From the NCBI RefSeq assembly GCF_003461245.1, contig NZ_QTWS01000016.1, positions 19,756 through 83,755 of the forward strand: a stretch of DNA of 64,000 nt, written 5' to 3'. Within the stretch, counting starts at the first letter, position 1. Each line of letters opens with the position of its first letter. The position numbers and the translations under genes are program-made. Origin of the DNA: Blautia sp. AF19-10LB (lineage in GTDB: Bacteria; Bacillota; Clostridia; Lachnospirales; Lachnospiraceae). Positions 42,809 through 51,810 of this stretch are shown here, in pieces. The notes beneath the pieces were generated by a model. It was not told the DNA's origin and did not search any database. It was given only the letters and a program-made list of their open reading frames with translations.

Positions 42809-43537
42809 TCAGTCTTTGATCTGGATGCTCTCGATCACCGGCTGCTCGTCTGCCTTGATCGTTCCGTTGTCATCTGTAGGTTTTGCATCCTTACAGATCT
42901 GGTCTACGACATCCATTCCCTCTGTCACATGACCGAATGCTGCATAGTCGCCATCCAGGAAGGTACTGTCAGACTGTACGATGAAGAACTGGGAGCTTGC
43001 GCTGTCCGGGTCTGAAGATCTCGCCATGGAGATGGTTCCTCTTACGTGAGAAATATCATTCTTCACACCGTTACTGGAGAATTCTCCCTTGATCGTCTCA
43101 TCTGCGCCGCCAGTTCCATCGCCCTTCGGGTCACCACCCTGCATCATAAAACCGTCTATGATACGCCAGAAAGTCAGTCCGTCATAGAAACCGTCCTGTG
43201 CAAGCTTCACGAAGTTTGTCACTGTGATCGGGGCTGTGTCTGCATCCAGTTCTACCTCGATGCTTCCGTAATCCTTGATAGCAATTCCTGCATGATGGAT
43301 TCCTGTCAGTTCCTTGCTGGTATCCAGGGTTGTTTCCCCGTCTGTACCGTCACTGAAACCGTCTGCCTCTGCTTCTTCTTCGCTTACCGGTTCCTGTGTC
43401 ACTTCTTTATCTGAAGAAGTCTCTTCTTTTGTATCTTCTGTTTTTGCAGTATCAGCTGTCTTTGTGCTTCCACAGCCGGTAAGGGTGCCTGCTGTAAGGA
43501 CAACTGCGAAAACTGCCGCCAAAACTCTGGATTTCAT
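42809..43537 (-). CDS. Cyclophilin-type peptidyl-prolyl isomerase lipoprotein
   Basis: A 242-residue lipoprotein: signal sequence with lipobox LTGCGS (Cys ~22), an acidic Thr/Glu-rich linker (~25-85), then a cyclophilin domain with FWRIIDGFMMQGGDPKGDGTGG and SSQFFIVQSD. It would fold proteins at the outer face of the membrane. GAGGAGG ribosome site supports the start. Confidence 0.92.
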   Translation of the reverse strand: MKSRVLAAVFAVVLTAGTLTGCGSTKTADTAKTEDTKEETSSDKEVTQEPVSEEEAEADGFSDGTDGETTLDTSKELTGIHHAGIAIKDYGSIEVELDADTAPITVTNFVKLAQDGFYDGLTFWRIIDGFMMQGGDPKGDGTGGADETIKGEFSSNGVKNDISHVRGTISMARSSDPDSASSQFFIVQSDSTFLDGDYAAFGHVTEGMDVVDQICKDAKPTDDNGTIKADEQPVIESIQIKD

Positions 43538-43642
43538 AATAAAATTCCTCCTCTTCTGACATTACTTTCATAACTTTGTCTTGTGCAACAGTTTAACATC
43601 ACGAAGAAGTAAAGTCAATGCCGGGGATTTTTCTCCAACTAC

Positions 43643-43671
43643 TTGTAAGCATGTCAAAGCTCTGTTACAAT
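43643..43671 (+). promoter_or_regulatory. luxS promoter
   Basis: TTGTAA (43643-43648), 17-nt spacer, TACAAT (43666-43671), 45 bp before the luxS ATG. Confidence 0.7.
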
Positions 43672-43716
43672 AAGGATTAACGACTTTATATCAAAATACA
43701 GAAAGGAATAACACCT

Positions 43717-44196
43717 ATGAAAAAAATAGCCAGCTTTACCATAGACCATATCAAACTCCAGCCGGGAATCTATGTTTCCCGCAAGGATTATCTCGGAGAT
43801 CAGGTCATCACTACTTTTGATATCCGCATGACTTCCCCGAACGAGGAGCCTGTCATGAACACTGCCGAGCTTCACGCAATGGAACATCTCGCAGCTACTT
43901 TTCTCCGCAATCACGCTGAATTCGGAAGCAAGATCATCTACTGGGGACCGATGGGATGCCGTACCGGAAACTATCTTCTCCTTGCAGGCGATTACGAATC
44001 CAAGGATATCGTGCCGCTCATGACAGAGATGTTTGAATTTATCCGTGATTTTGAAGGCGAGATCCCGGGAGCTTCTGCCAAAGACTGTGGAAACTACCTC
44101 GACATGAACCTCGGCATGGCAAAATATCTTGCCGATAAATATCTCCGCGAAGTTCTCTACGATATCAAACCGGATCGTCTTGTTTATCCGGAGTAA
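43717..44196 (+). CDS. luxS: S-ribosylhomocysteine lyase
   Basis: A 159-residue LuxS that cleaves S-ribosylhomocysteine to homocysteine and DPD, the AI-2 precursor. The metal site is HAMEH (H53, H57) plus C124 in AKDCGNYLDMNLG; the catalytic Cys is C81 in YWGPMGCRTGNYLL. Full length. Monocistronic, with a terminator shared with the convergent SH3 gene. Confidence 0.97.
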   Translation: MKKIASFTIDHIKLQPGIYVSRKDYLGDQVITTFDIRMTSPNEEPVMNTAELHAMEHLAATFLRNHAEFGSKIIYWGPMGCRTGNYLLLAGDYESKDIVPLMTEMFEFIRDFEGEIPGASAKDCGNYLDMNLGMAKYLADKYLREVLYDIKPDRLVYPE

Positions 44197-44226
44197 GTCA
44201 TTTTCTTTCGTATCATAAATGCCAAA

Positions 44227-44284
44227 TAAAAAACGCTGTGCTTCTTTTCAGAAAAATTTCTTTTAAAGAAGTTCAGCGTTTTTC
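44227..44284. terminator. Bidirectional terminator, luxS / SH3 lipoprotein
   Basis: AAAAACGCTG (44229-44238) pairs with CAGCGTTTTT (44274-44283); a smaller CTTCTTTT/AAAGAAG pairing lies inside. Confidence 0.85.
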
Positions 44285-44304
44285 TTTGAAGTATTTCGTT
44301 CTTT

Positions 44305-44763
44305 TTACTGAGCTGTAGTCTGTGCAGCAGCACCTGCCGGAGCGGTTGTGGAAACATACTGTGCATTGACGTAACCTGTCTGACCATTAACCGTTACTTC
44401 GATCCACTGTCCGTCCTCGCTGACACCTGTACTTGTCAGTTCCTGACCAACAGTTGTTCCTGTGATCATCTCTGCCTCTGTACTGCAGTCAGAGCGGACA
44501 TTTACGCCCTCCACAACATAATAGGTAGCATTCTGCTTTATGATATTCACACCGCTTGCTGTCTGTGCGACTTCCTGCGCCGGAGTCGGGGTTGCCTCTG
44601 GAACTTCCGGAGTCGGAGTTGCTTCCGGTGTAGGAGTAGCGGTCGGAGTCGGAGTCGCTTCAATCACAGTCACAGTAGAGTCTTCTCCTCCTGTGCTGTA
44701 ACCACATCCGGATGCAAACACAGCCAGACCAGCCAGCACGATCAGTAATCTGGATTTCTTCAT
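44305..44763 (-). CDS. SH3-domain lipoprotein
   Basis: About 152 residues. Lipoprotein signal with lipobox FASGCGY, a low-complexity Pro-Thr linker (ATPTPTATPTPEATPTPE, residues ~36-60) and one bacterial SH3 domain (YVVEGVNVRSDCSTEAEMITGTTVGQEL ... GYVNAQYVS). Such domains bind cell-wall peptides. The start at 44763 has GGAGG upstream; a longer frame to 44841 would cross the repeat at 44794-44820. Confidence 0.88.
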   Translation of the reverse strand: MKKSRLLIVLAGLAVFASGCGYSTGGEDSTVTVIEATPTPTATPTPEATPTPEVPEATPTPAQEVAQTASGVNIIKQNATYYVVEGVNVRSDCSTEAEMITGTTVGQELTSTGVSEDGQWIEVTVNGQTGYVNAQYVSTTAPAGAAAQTTAQ

Positions 44764-44793
44764 TAAAAATAATCCTCCTTTATAGCATACAAT

Positions 44794-44820
44794 GTTACTG
44801 TTCACTTCATTCACAGTAAC
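44794..44820 (+). mobile_element. Solo left-end remnant of the miniature element
   Basis: A 27-bp hairpin with arms GTTACTG (44794-44800) and CAGTAAC (44814-44820). It matches the first 27 bp of MITE copy 1 (17758-17784) at 25 of 27 positions. No clear target duplication flanks it, so it is a truncated remnant or an excision scar. It lies between hydE and the SH3 lipoprotein gene. Confidence 0.6.
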
Positions 44821-44850
44821 CATATGACCACTATACCCCATATACAGTAT

Positions 44851-45897
44851 CTATTGCAAGACTTTTTTGTAATCCCCGCGGTCTGTCACGATCTGGCAGC
44901 CGATCAGTTCCATGCGCCGGCTGAGGCAGAAACGGCATTCTGCTGCCTCATCTCCGGTGCAGATTTTTCCGTCATAGAGCATGTATTTCTTTCGCACAGA
45001 AACAGGAGAAAGATTCGGCATCACGACATTTGCGCCGGATTTTACGCCGAGTTCACGTCCCTTCGGACAGATCGTTCCCAGTGCTGTAGTTGCCGGAAGG
45101 AGCACATTCGGAAGCATCAGACGAAGGAGTGCCAGATAAAAAAGCGTGTCTTCAAGTGTTCCGCTCTTTTCATCATGGAAAGGAGTATCCTGATGTGCAA
45201 TGAACGGTCCGATCCCGACCATCTCCGGATCCAGTTCTTTGAGGAACAGGAAATCCTCTACCAGATCATCGATGGTCTGGTAAGGAGAACCCACCATAAA
45301 GCCTGCACCTGTCTGATAGCCCAGTTTTTTGAGGGTGCGAAGACAGTTTTTGCGGTTTTCGCAGGACATTTCTTCTGGATGGAGTTTGCGGTAATGCTCT
45401 TCACGCGCGGTCTCATGCCGCAGAAGATAGCGGTCTGCACCGGCTTCTTTGTAGGCACGGTAGCTTTCTTCGGATTTCTCCCCGATGGAAAGTGTCAGGG
45501 CACAGTCCGGATAGACTTCTTTGATCTTACGGATCAGAGCTGTCAGCTTCTCATCTGTATAATATCCGTCTTCTCCTCCCTGAAGGACAAAAGTACGGAA
45601 TCCCAGTTCATAGCCTTCTTTGCAGCAGGCAAGGATATCTTCTTCTGTCAGGCGGTAACGCTGGGCATTTCGGTTGCTCCGGCGGATTCCACAGTAATAG
45701 CAGTCATTTTTGCAGTAGTTGGTAAACTCGATCAGTCCACGTACATAGATCTGGTTTCCATAGACCTGCTGCCGCACCTGGTCTGCCAGTTCCCGTGCAT
45801 ACAGATCTGTTTCTTCTGAACGGTCTGTCAGAAGTGTCCGGAATTCTTCTGCTGACAGGATCTGCTCCTGATGCAGTTTGTCGATCAGTTTTTTCAT
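44851..45897 (-). CDS. hydE: [FeFe]-hydrogenase H-cluster maturase HydE
   Basis: A 348-residue radical SAM protein. The SAM-cluster motif is TNYCKNDCYYCGIRRSN (C62, C66, C69). YGNQIYVRGLIEFTNYC, FVLQGGEDGYYTDEKL and GAGFMVGSPYQT are characteristic of HydE rather than BioB. It helps assemble the H-cluster of [FeFe]-hydrogenases with HydF and HydG, neither of which is in this window. It follows the hydantoinase gene by 25 bp on the same strand. Confidence 0.9.
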   Translation of the reverse strand: MKKLIDKLHQEQILSAEEFRTLLTDRSEETDLYARELADQVRQQVYGNQIYVRGLIEFTNYCKNDCYYCGIRRSNRNAQRYRLTEEDILACCKEGYELGFRTFVLQGGEDGYYTDEKLTALIRKIKEVYPDCALTLSIGEKSEESYRAYKEAGADRYLLRHETAREEHYRKLHPEEMSCENRKNCLRTLKKLGYQTGAGFMVGSPYQTIDDLVEDFLFLKELDPEMVGIGPFIAHQDTPFHDEKSGTLEDTLFYLALLRLMLPNVLLPATTALGTICPKGRELGVKSGANVVMPNLSPVSVRKKYMLYDGKICTGDEAAECRFCLSRRMELIGCQIVTDRGDYKKVLQ

Positions 45898-45922
45898 AAT
45901 ATTTTCTCCCCGTATGCAGCCC

Positions 45923-47296
45923 TTAAAGCTGTTTTTTACCTCTGGCGATGTATTTGCCGAGTTTTTCTTTTACAAGCTTACCCTCCTCGACTGCAAGGTT
46001 TCCGCGGAGGAAAACTTTGTCGATGCCGCACTCAAGTTTGAAGCCCTCGAACGGGTTATTGTCTGTATTGTATGCATGAGTCGCTGCGGAAATCACGCTT
46101 TCTTTTGCCGGATCAAGCACTACGATATCTGCGTCGCTTCCTGCTGTGATCGCGCCTTTGTTTGGATATACACCGTACAGTTTGGCCGGGGTTTCACAGA
46201 GGACTTTGCACATCTGTTCCTGGGTGATCTTTCCGGTCTTAACTCCATAAGTATAGAGAAGAGTTCCTCTTGTCTGTACACCCGGAAGTCCTCCCGGGAT
46301 CTTGGTGAAGTCATCTTTTCCGAGGGCTTTCTGTGCCAGAGTAAAGCTGCACTGGTCTGTTGCCACCGTCTGGATCTCCTCGTCTGCCAGAGCTTTCCAC
46401 AGGCAGTCCTGATCTTCTTTCTTGCGGATCGGCGGTGCACATACATAAACAGCACCTCCAAAGTCCGGCTTGGAGTATACGCTGTCTTCCAGAAGGAGAT
46501 ACTGCGGGCAGGTTTCTGCATAGACTTCCTGTCCATTTTTCCTTGCGTTCATAACCTCTTCGTAAGCTTTCTTGTTGGTCAGGTGAACGACCATGACTGG
46601 TGCATTGGCTTCTTTGGCGATCACGAGAAGACGGTGGACAGCCTCTGCTTCCATGGTATCTGGTCTTACGAGTGGATGATTTTCCGGTCCGAGACGTCCT
46701 TCTTTCTTTGCTTCAGAGATCAGGGCATCGATCACGCCCGCATTTTCACAGTGAACTCCGGCGAAGCAGCCGCATTCCCCAAGTTTCTTGAGAATCTTGT
46801 ACATATCGCAGTCATTTACGATCATTGCCGGATAAGTCATGTAAAGTTTGAAGCTGGTGATTCCATGGTCGATCATATCCTGCACTTCTGCCTCTGTCTC
46901 ATCGTTCCATTCCACGATAGACATATGGAAAGAATAATCGCAGGAGCATTTACCATCGGCTTTTTTGTGCCATTTATCGAGACCTTCTTTCAGTGTATGG
47001 CCGCCTTTGTCCTGTGATGCATAATCAATGACAAGTGTCGTTCCGCCGAGAAGTGCAGCCCTTGTTCCTGTCTCAAAGTCATCTGCTGTGACAGTCCCTG
47101 CCACTTCCAGGTCAAAATGTGTATGACCGTCGATAAATCCCGGAAACAGAAGCTTTCCTTCGACATCAATCACTTCTGCATCGCCTGCTTCAAGGTCCTT
47201 TCCTACGTTTACGATCTTTTCTCCATCCACCAGGACATCGAGTTTCTCAGATTTTTCTCCGGATACTACCGTTCCGTTTTTGAGTAAATATTTCAT
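45923..47296 (-). CDS. Hydantoinase/dihydropyrimidinase (YgeZ/HyuA-like)
   Basis: About 457 residues, metal-dependent amidohydrolase of the D-hydantoinase group. Metal ligands are visible in PGFIDGHTHFDLEVAG; the carboxylated lysine fits ITSFKLYMTYP, followed by VHCENAGVID, VHLTNKKAYEEV and VATDQCSFT. It opens cyclic ureides. In E. coli a homologue (ygeZ) sits beside ygeX-ygeY-ygeW, which here lie ~8 kb away. The start at 47296 has AGGAGGG upstream. A PAS-HTH regulator is divergent. Confidence 0.88.
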   Translation of the reverse strand: MKYLLKNGTVVSGEKSEKLDVLVDGEKIVNVGKDLEAGDAEVIDVEGKLLFPGFIDGHTHFDLEVAGTVTADDFETGTRAALLGGTTLVIDYASQDKGGHTLKEGLDKWHKKADGKCSCDYSFHMSIVEWNDETEAEVQDMIDHGITSFKLYMTYPAMIVNDCDMYKILKKLGECGCFAGVHCENAGVIDALISEAKKEGRLGPENHPLVRPDTMEAEAVHRLLVIAKEANAPVMVVHLTNKKAYEEVMNARKNGQEVYAETCPQYLLLEDSVYSKPDFGGAVYVCAPPIRKKEDQDCLWKALADEEIQTVATDQCSFTLAQKALGKDDFTKIPGGLPGVQTRGTLLYTYGVKTGKITQEQMCKVLCETPAKLYGVYPNKGAITAGSDADIVVLDPAKESVISAATHAYNTDNNPFEGFKLECGIDKVFLRGNLAVEEGKLVKEKLGKYIARGKKQL

Positions 47297-47529
47297 AGTA
47301 TACCCTCCTTTGTCATTCATAAGCTGATGTACCCCTGCACTTTTTCTGACGAATCCTTCATCAGAACCTACTTATTACAACAAATATATCACCAATTTGC
47401 CCCCTCAGCAACCACTATCTGATTCCTTTATACAATAATATTTAGGTATGGCAAAAAAAACTTTATATTAAAAAAAAATTGTGATATAGTATTTATAATA
47501 CCAAAATTTTAAAAAGAGGAGGAAGAACA

Positions 47530-48180
47530 ATGGGACGACTTACTGTACTCAAACAGATCGCGCGGGATCTGGCTTTTCAGTTTGGTCCGGAATGTGAGAT
47601 TGTGATACATGACCTTAAAACAAACGATCCGGAACATTCCATCGTCCATATTGAAAACGGACATGTGACAGGCCGCGGAATCGGAGATGGACCTTCCAAT
47701 GCCGTTTTTGATGTGATCCGTCACAACAACAAGAAAAAGAAACCTGAGCAGGAAGAAGAATTAAAGGATCACGCCGGTTATCTGATGAAAACTGCCGATG
47801 GCAAGATCCTGAAATGCAGCACTTCCTATATCAGAGATGATGACGGAAGCCTTCATTATGTATTCGGCATCAACTATGATATCACCAAGCTGACCATGAT
47901 CGAAAGCGCACTCCACTCTCTGATCACACCGGTCAACAAGGAAGAAAAGCCAAAGGAGATCACACACAGTGTCAACGATCTACTGGATCATCTGATCGAG
48001 GAATCTGTTGCTCTGGTTGGCAAACCGGTCGCACTTATGAATAAAGAGGACAAGGTCACTGCGATCCAGTTTCTCAATGATTCCGGTGCTTTCCTCATCA
48101 CCAAGTCCGGGGATAAAGTTGCCAATTATTTCGGCATTTCCAAGTACACCCTGTACAGCTATATTGATGTAAACAAATAA
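47530..48180 (+). CDS. YheO-like PAS / DauR-type HTH transcriptional regulator
   Basis: A 216-residue regulator. The N-terminal YheO-like PAS sensor (~1-115: FGPECEIVIHDLKTNDPEHSIVHIENGHVTGR) is followed by a linker and a DauR-type helix-turn-helix (~160-215: IQFLNDSGAFLITKSGDKVANYFGISKYTLYSYI). It is divergent from the hydantoinase gene across a 233-bp control region, so that gene is its first candidate target. Ligand unknown. Own terminator follows. Confidence 0.85.
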   Translation: MGRLTVLKQIARDLAFQFGPECEIVIHDLKTNDPEHSIVHIENGHVTGRGIGDGPSNAVFDVIRHNNKKKKPEQEEELKDHAGYLMKTADGKILKCSTSYIRDDDGSLHYVFGINYDITKLTMIESALHSLITPVNKEEKPKEITHSVNDLLDHLIEESVALVGKPVALMNKEDKVTAIQFLNDSGAFLITKSGDKVANYFGISKYTLYSYIDVNK

Positions 48181-48183
48181 AAA

Positions 48184-48230
48184 AAGCCTGTAATGTCTGC
48201 CACATTTCATGACAGCATTACAGGTTTTTT
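48184..48230. terminator. Bidirectional terminator
   Basis: CCTGTAATG (48187-48195) pairs with CATTACAGG (48216-48224), flanked by AAAAA and TTTTTT, between the convergent PAS-HTH and cytidylate-kinase-like genes. Confidence 0.92.
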
Positions 48231-48232
48231 GT

Positions 48233-49234
48233 TTACTGCGTCTGCTGGTTCAGAAGTCGTTTGATCACATCGATCGTTTCTTTGATACCATAGTTTGCGC
48301 TGTTGATGCAGAGGTCGTAGTTCTCTGGTTTTCCCCACTTCTCTCCGGTGTAGAATTCGTAGTATTTACGGTGCTGTTTATCCATTTTCTTGAGGAAGCG
48401 CACTGCCTGTTTCATATCCATATTACGGACATCCATGACATGCTGTGTACGCACCTGAAGCGGAGCGCTGATAAAAATGCTAATGTGCGGGATGTGATTA
48501 TTCTTGAGGATCGCATCTGCACAGCGTCCCATGATCAAACAGTCCTCTGTCCGGGCGAGTTCGCAGATCAGGTCACTCATATTGAAGAAAACTGCGTCCT
48601 GCTTGTTCAGTCCGTGATAACGGTTCAGCTCTTTGAGCTTCGTCCGGAAACTTTCATGTGATTTCTTTCCGTATTTGTTGAATTCGGTAAAGTTTTCTTT
48701 ATCCTGTACATCGCCCTTCTCTGCTTCAAGGCGTTTCAGTACCTGATCAAAAATCTCCACATCATAATAGTTAATATGAAGATTATCTGCAAGCTCGAAT
48801 CCGATATCATTTCCCGCACTTCCCTGTGTACGGCTGATACAGATCACGAGATGGTCATTCTCGGAAATTTTTTCCCTTCTCGCTGCAAGGTTCAGTGCCA
48901 CACGTTCAGCATCAATGATATCTGTGGAACCGAACATATTCGGAAGCTGCTCGATCTCCTTAAGAATCTCATCATACTCTGTCATCAACCGACTTCTTTC
49001 GCTCTCATCCTTGATGGTACGTGCCATGTTGCTGATCAGGGCAAGTTCGCTTCGGAGCAGATGTCCATCCGGCTTCGTGTACATCATCATGCTTAAGGTA
49101 CGGATCGTTGTATCACGGTTTCCGGTAAAGGTACGTCCAAGAGAAGAACCAAGGACTCTGTAGACTTCACCGTCCAGGTCGTAGATACGGTTTGCAAGTT
49201 TTGTATAAATTTCTTTGTTGATTTTATCTGACAT
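48233..49234 (-). CDS. Cytidylate-kinase-like protein with N-terminal extension
   Basis: 333 residues. An N-terminal helical extension (~1-125) of no clear family precedes a Cytidylate_kin2-type domain whose nucleotide-binding region reads ICISRTQGSAGNDIGFELADNLHINYYD. The later FIMGRCADAILKN-like block (CLIMGRCADAIL) and the VRTQHVMDVRNMDMKQA lid fit the family. Members of this group are often not true CMP kinases; no activity is claimed. It is 12 bp downstream of the antiporter gene on the same strand. Confidence 0.75.
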   Translation of the reverse strand: MSDKINKEIYTKLANRIYDLDGEVYRVLGSSLGRTFTGNRDTTIRTLSMMMYTKPDGHLLRSELALISNMARTIKDESERSRLMTEYDEILKEIEQLPNMFGSTDIIDAERVALNLAARREKISENDHLVICISRTQGSAGNDIGFELADNLHINYYDVEIFDQVLKRLEAEKGDVQDKENFTEFNKYGKKSHESFRTKLKELNRYHGLNKQDAVFFNMSDLICELARTEDCLIMGRCADAILKNNHIPHISIFISAPLQVRTQHVMDVRNMDMKQAVRFLKKMDKQHRKYYEFYTGEKWGKPENYDLCINSANYGIKETIDVIKRLLNQQTQ

Positions 49235-49246
49235 TCTTCCCCCTCC

Positions 49247-50683
49247 TTACATAAAGAACACAAGCATGTCCAGAATAAATACCGGAACAAGGAATACCAG
49301 TGACCACAGGATGTATCCGAAGAAGGACGGCATGTTGACACCGTTCTCGTCAGAAATGGACTTGACCATAAAGTTCGGTGCATTTCCGATATAAGTGTTC
49401 GCGCCCATGAATACCGCACCACAGGAAATTGCAGAAAGCAGTTTCACCGGCACAGTGCCAAGCGTCGTTGCGATTCCGCTGGTAAAACCAAGTGTTCCTG
49501 CCGTTGTGAGAAATACAAGGTAAGTCGGCGTATTGTCCAGAAAACTGGACAGTGCACCGGTCGCCCAGAACATTTCCAGAGGCTTGGTGATACCAAGATT
49601 CGGTCCGACTGCCTTAAGGAGCATCAGTGCCGGCTGCATGGTGATAAAGATACCGATAAACAGTACAGCAACCTCCTGTATCGCACCCCAGGTAAAATGG
49701 TTTCTCCTGCGCACACTCTTGTCTGTTGTCTTGAAAGATAAGAACGCTGCCAGAAGGATCAGCACGATCTCGATCAGTGCCGGGAAGGTCAGAGTTACTT
49801 CACCCAGAAGGTGAATTCCCTTAACTGCCCCTTCTGCATCCTGGAAAGCAGAAAGTCCCGGAAGTACACCACTCAGGATAACTGCTGCCACGATCATAAT
49901 AAGGAAAATAATGTTGTGAAGTCCGTCAATATGGAATTCTGTACCCGGCTTGCTGATATCCGGTTTACGGCCCTGTGCGATATCCTTGCGGTATGCAAGT
50001 TTGTCTACATGATAGAACACAAACAGCATGATCACCATGTTAAAGAGCAGTACCGGGAGCAGATGCAGGCTCCAGAAGAACGGAACACCTCGCATAAAGC
50101 CCATCAGAAGCGGCGGATCTCCGATCGGAGTCAGGCAGCCGCCCATGTTGGATACCATGAAGATAAAGAATACCATGATATGGCTTTTTCTTTTTCTCCA
50201 GGAGTTCATCTTGATCACCGGACGGACCATCAGCATACTGGCACCTGTTGTTCCGATACAGCTGGATAACAGTGTACCGAATGCCAGAAGGCAGACGTTA
50301 ACTCGTGGAGAACCTGCAAAATCGCCCTCCATGGTAATGTTACCGGATACACAGAACAGTCCAAAAAGGAGAATAATAAAAGTAAGATAGTCATTTATGA
50401 TACAGTCAAGCACTGTCTCAGCGGCATCACCCACACCATAAACGACTGCAAAAGGAACTACCATCAGTATGATCCACATAAGTACCACATGCGGCTGATG
50501 TGCTTCCCACCACTCTGCTTTAATAAGCGGCATGATCGCAATGCAGAGCAGAAGTCCCGCAAAAGGAATGCAGAGCCAGATCGGCACCGATGCTGTTGTT
50601 TCCCCGCCGGCAGCCCATACACCTGTCGGCCAGGCAAGCAGCATCGTCAGCAGCATTCCCAAAAATGTTACTAATTTCTTCAA
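49247..50683 (-). CDS. NhaD/citrate-type ion:proton antiporter
   Basis: About 478 residues with ~11-12 membrane segments, ion-transporter superfamily (NhaD/ArsB/CitMHS). Conserved blocks are LLSSCIGTTGASMLMVRPVIK, MVSNMGGCLTPIGDPPLLMGFMRGVPFFW and FLDNTPTYLVFL, as in NhaD Na+/H+ antiporters. The likely start is the TTG at 50683 (MKKLVTFLGMLL), 8 nt after GAGGGGG; an ATG frame extends 39 bp further upstream but lacks a ribosome site. First gene of a two-gene unit. Confidence 0.78.
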   Translation of the reverse strand: MKKLVTFLGMLLTMLLAWPTGVWAAGGETTASVPIWLCIPFAGLLLCIAIMPLIKAEWWEAHQPHVVLMWIILMVVPFAVVYGVGDAAETVLDCIINDYLTFIILLFGLFCVSGNITMEGDFAGSPRVNVCLLAFGTLLSSCIGTTGASMLMVRPVIKMNSWRKRKSHIMVFFIFMVSNMGGCLTPIGDPPLLMGFMRGVPFFWSLHLLPVLLFNMVIMLFVFYHVDKLAYRKDIAQGRKPDISKPGTEFHIDGLHNIIFLIMIVAAVILSGVLPGLSAFQDAEGAVKGIHLLGEVTLTFPALIEIVLILLAAFLSFKTTDKSVRRRNHFTWGAIQEVAVLFIGIFITMQPALMLLKAVGPNLGITKPLEMFWATGALSSFLDNTPTYLVFLTTAGTLGFTSGIATTLGTVPVKLLSAISCGAVFMGANTYIGNAPNFMVKSISDENGVNMPSFFGYILWSLVFLVPVFILDMLVFFM

Positions 50684-50829
50684 AGCTGTCGCCCCCTCGT
50701 TTAAGTTTTTAACCAGTTGCAATTATAACATAAGCACTTCAAAATACAATTGCACTTTTCTTCAATAAATTTGCACATCTCCTATATCTTTTTGTGCATT
50801 TTCCCTATATATTGTATTTTTGCCTGTAC

Positions 50830-50849
50830 ATTGTCAAAATTCTGACAAT
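50830..50849. promoter_or_regulatory. Palindrome upstream of the antiporter gene
   Basis: ATTGTCA - 6 nt - TGACAAT, ~150 bp upstream of the antiporter start in an otherwise AT-rich, gene-free gap (50723-50920). Candidate operator; regulator unknown. Confidence 0.4.
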
Positions 50850-50920
50850 ATTTTATCATTTTTGTTGTTTCTTTTTGTTATATTTTTAACATTTAATTTA
50901 TTTTTTGCATAATTATGAGC

Positions 50921-50957
50921 GCAAAAAAAAGCAGCTTCTTTATTTCGCTGCTTTTTT
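50921..50957 (-). terminator. Terminator of the ydjI-ydjG-ydjH unit
   Basis: AAAAAAAAGCAGC and GCTGCTTTTTTG are the arms; read on the minus strand the stem is followed by a long T-run. Lies 8 bp past the stop at 50965. Confidence 0.9.
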
Positions 50958-50964
50958 GTCCTTT

Positions 50965-51810
50965 TTAATAATCACTGCTCGACCCGGAAAAGCTCTCTCC
51001 ACCGCTGGAAAAACTTCCGGAACTGCCGTCATTCTTGTCATCATTCTTTGGCTTGGCAGTCTGGGATATCGTACTGTACAGAAACAGATCTCTCTTCTCC
51101 TTAAGTTCCAAACCTCCATCTGCAGTATAAGCATTTGCATTTGCCTGCTGCACTCTTGTCTTCATCTTGCGCATCTGCATCCAGGTCATAAATCCCGTTG
51201 GGATCGCCATCACCAGGAAACATAGCAGCAGATCGACTGCAAATGTTCCCGCAAAAGAACCTTCTCTGATATCCATCGGGCGTACTTTCTTACCCTCGCA
51301 GATCCGGTCAAGGCCGGTCCGAAGGTCTGTGATCAGCGACTGATAGCCTCTCACCGGATCATCTGCCTTGAGATATTTCTTGCACTTGTCGAGCATTTCT
51401 TCCTGGACATTTGAAGGAAAATCATCCTGCGTGTCCCCGCGGAAGACGATCGTGATATTTCTGGCATCCGGCTGATGGAAAATACACATTCCCTCATAAG
51501 TGTCGCCGTATCCGATATCATTTTCCTGCATAAATTCTGCCGCATATTTCCGGTAATCCTGGTCTTCCCCGATATCCGGCGAGATCAGAAGTACGGCATC
51601 ATAACCATACTCCTCATAAATATCCCCCAGTTCCTGATCCAGCTGTGCCTGCTCTGTCTCATCCAGGAGTCCATAATCGTCAAATACCCAGGAGATCTCT
51701 TCCGTGCCTGCCGCATCGTTCTCAGAGGATGCCGGCACAGAAAGTGGCATCAGAAGTCCCAGTCCAAGACACAGCATCGTTCCTTTTAATATCCACCCTG
51801 ATCTGTTCAT
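50965..51810 (-). CDS. ydjH: TPM-domain membrane protein (YdjH-like)
   Basis: 281 residues: signal peptide (~1-27), extracytoplasmic TPM domain (~45-170, with VFDDYGLLDETEQAQLDQEL), one membrane segment (~192-212) and a cytoplasmic tail ending in a Ser/Gly-rich run (SSGSFSSGGESFSGSSSDY). In B. subtilis, YdjH works with YdjG and YdjI at the membrane. The order here is ydjI-ydjG-ydjH, with this gene directly abutting ydjG. Symbol by family and context. Confidence 0.8.
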   Translation of the reverse strand: MNRSGWILKGTMLCLGLGLLMPLSVPASSENDAAGTEEISWVFDDYGLLDETEQAQLDQELGDIYEEYGYDAVLLISPDIGEDQDYRKYAAEFMQENDIGYGDTYEGMCIFHQPDARNITIVFRGDTQDDFPSNVQEEMLDKCKKYLKADDPVRGYQSLITDLRTGLDRICEGKKVRPMDIREGSFAGTFAVDLLLCFLVMAIPTGFMTWMQMRKMKTRVQQANANAYTADGGLELKEKRDLFLYSTISQTAKPKNDDKNDGSSGSFSSGGESFSGSSSDY

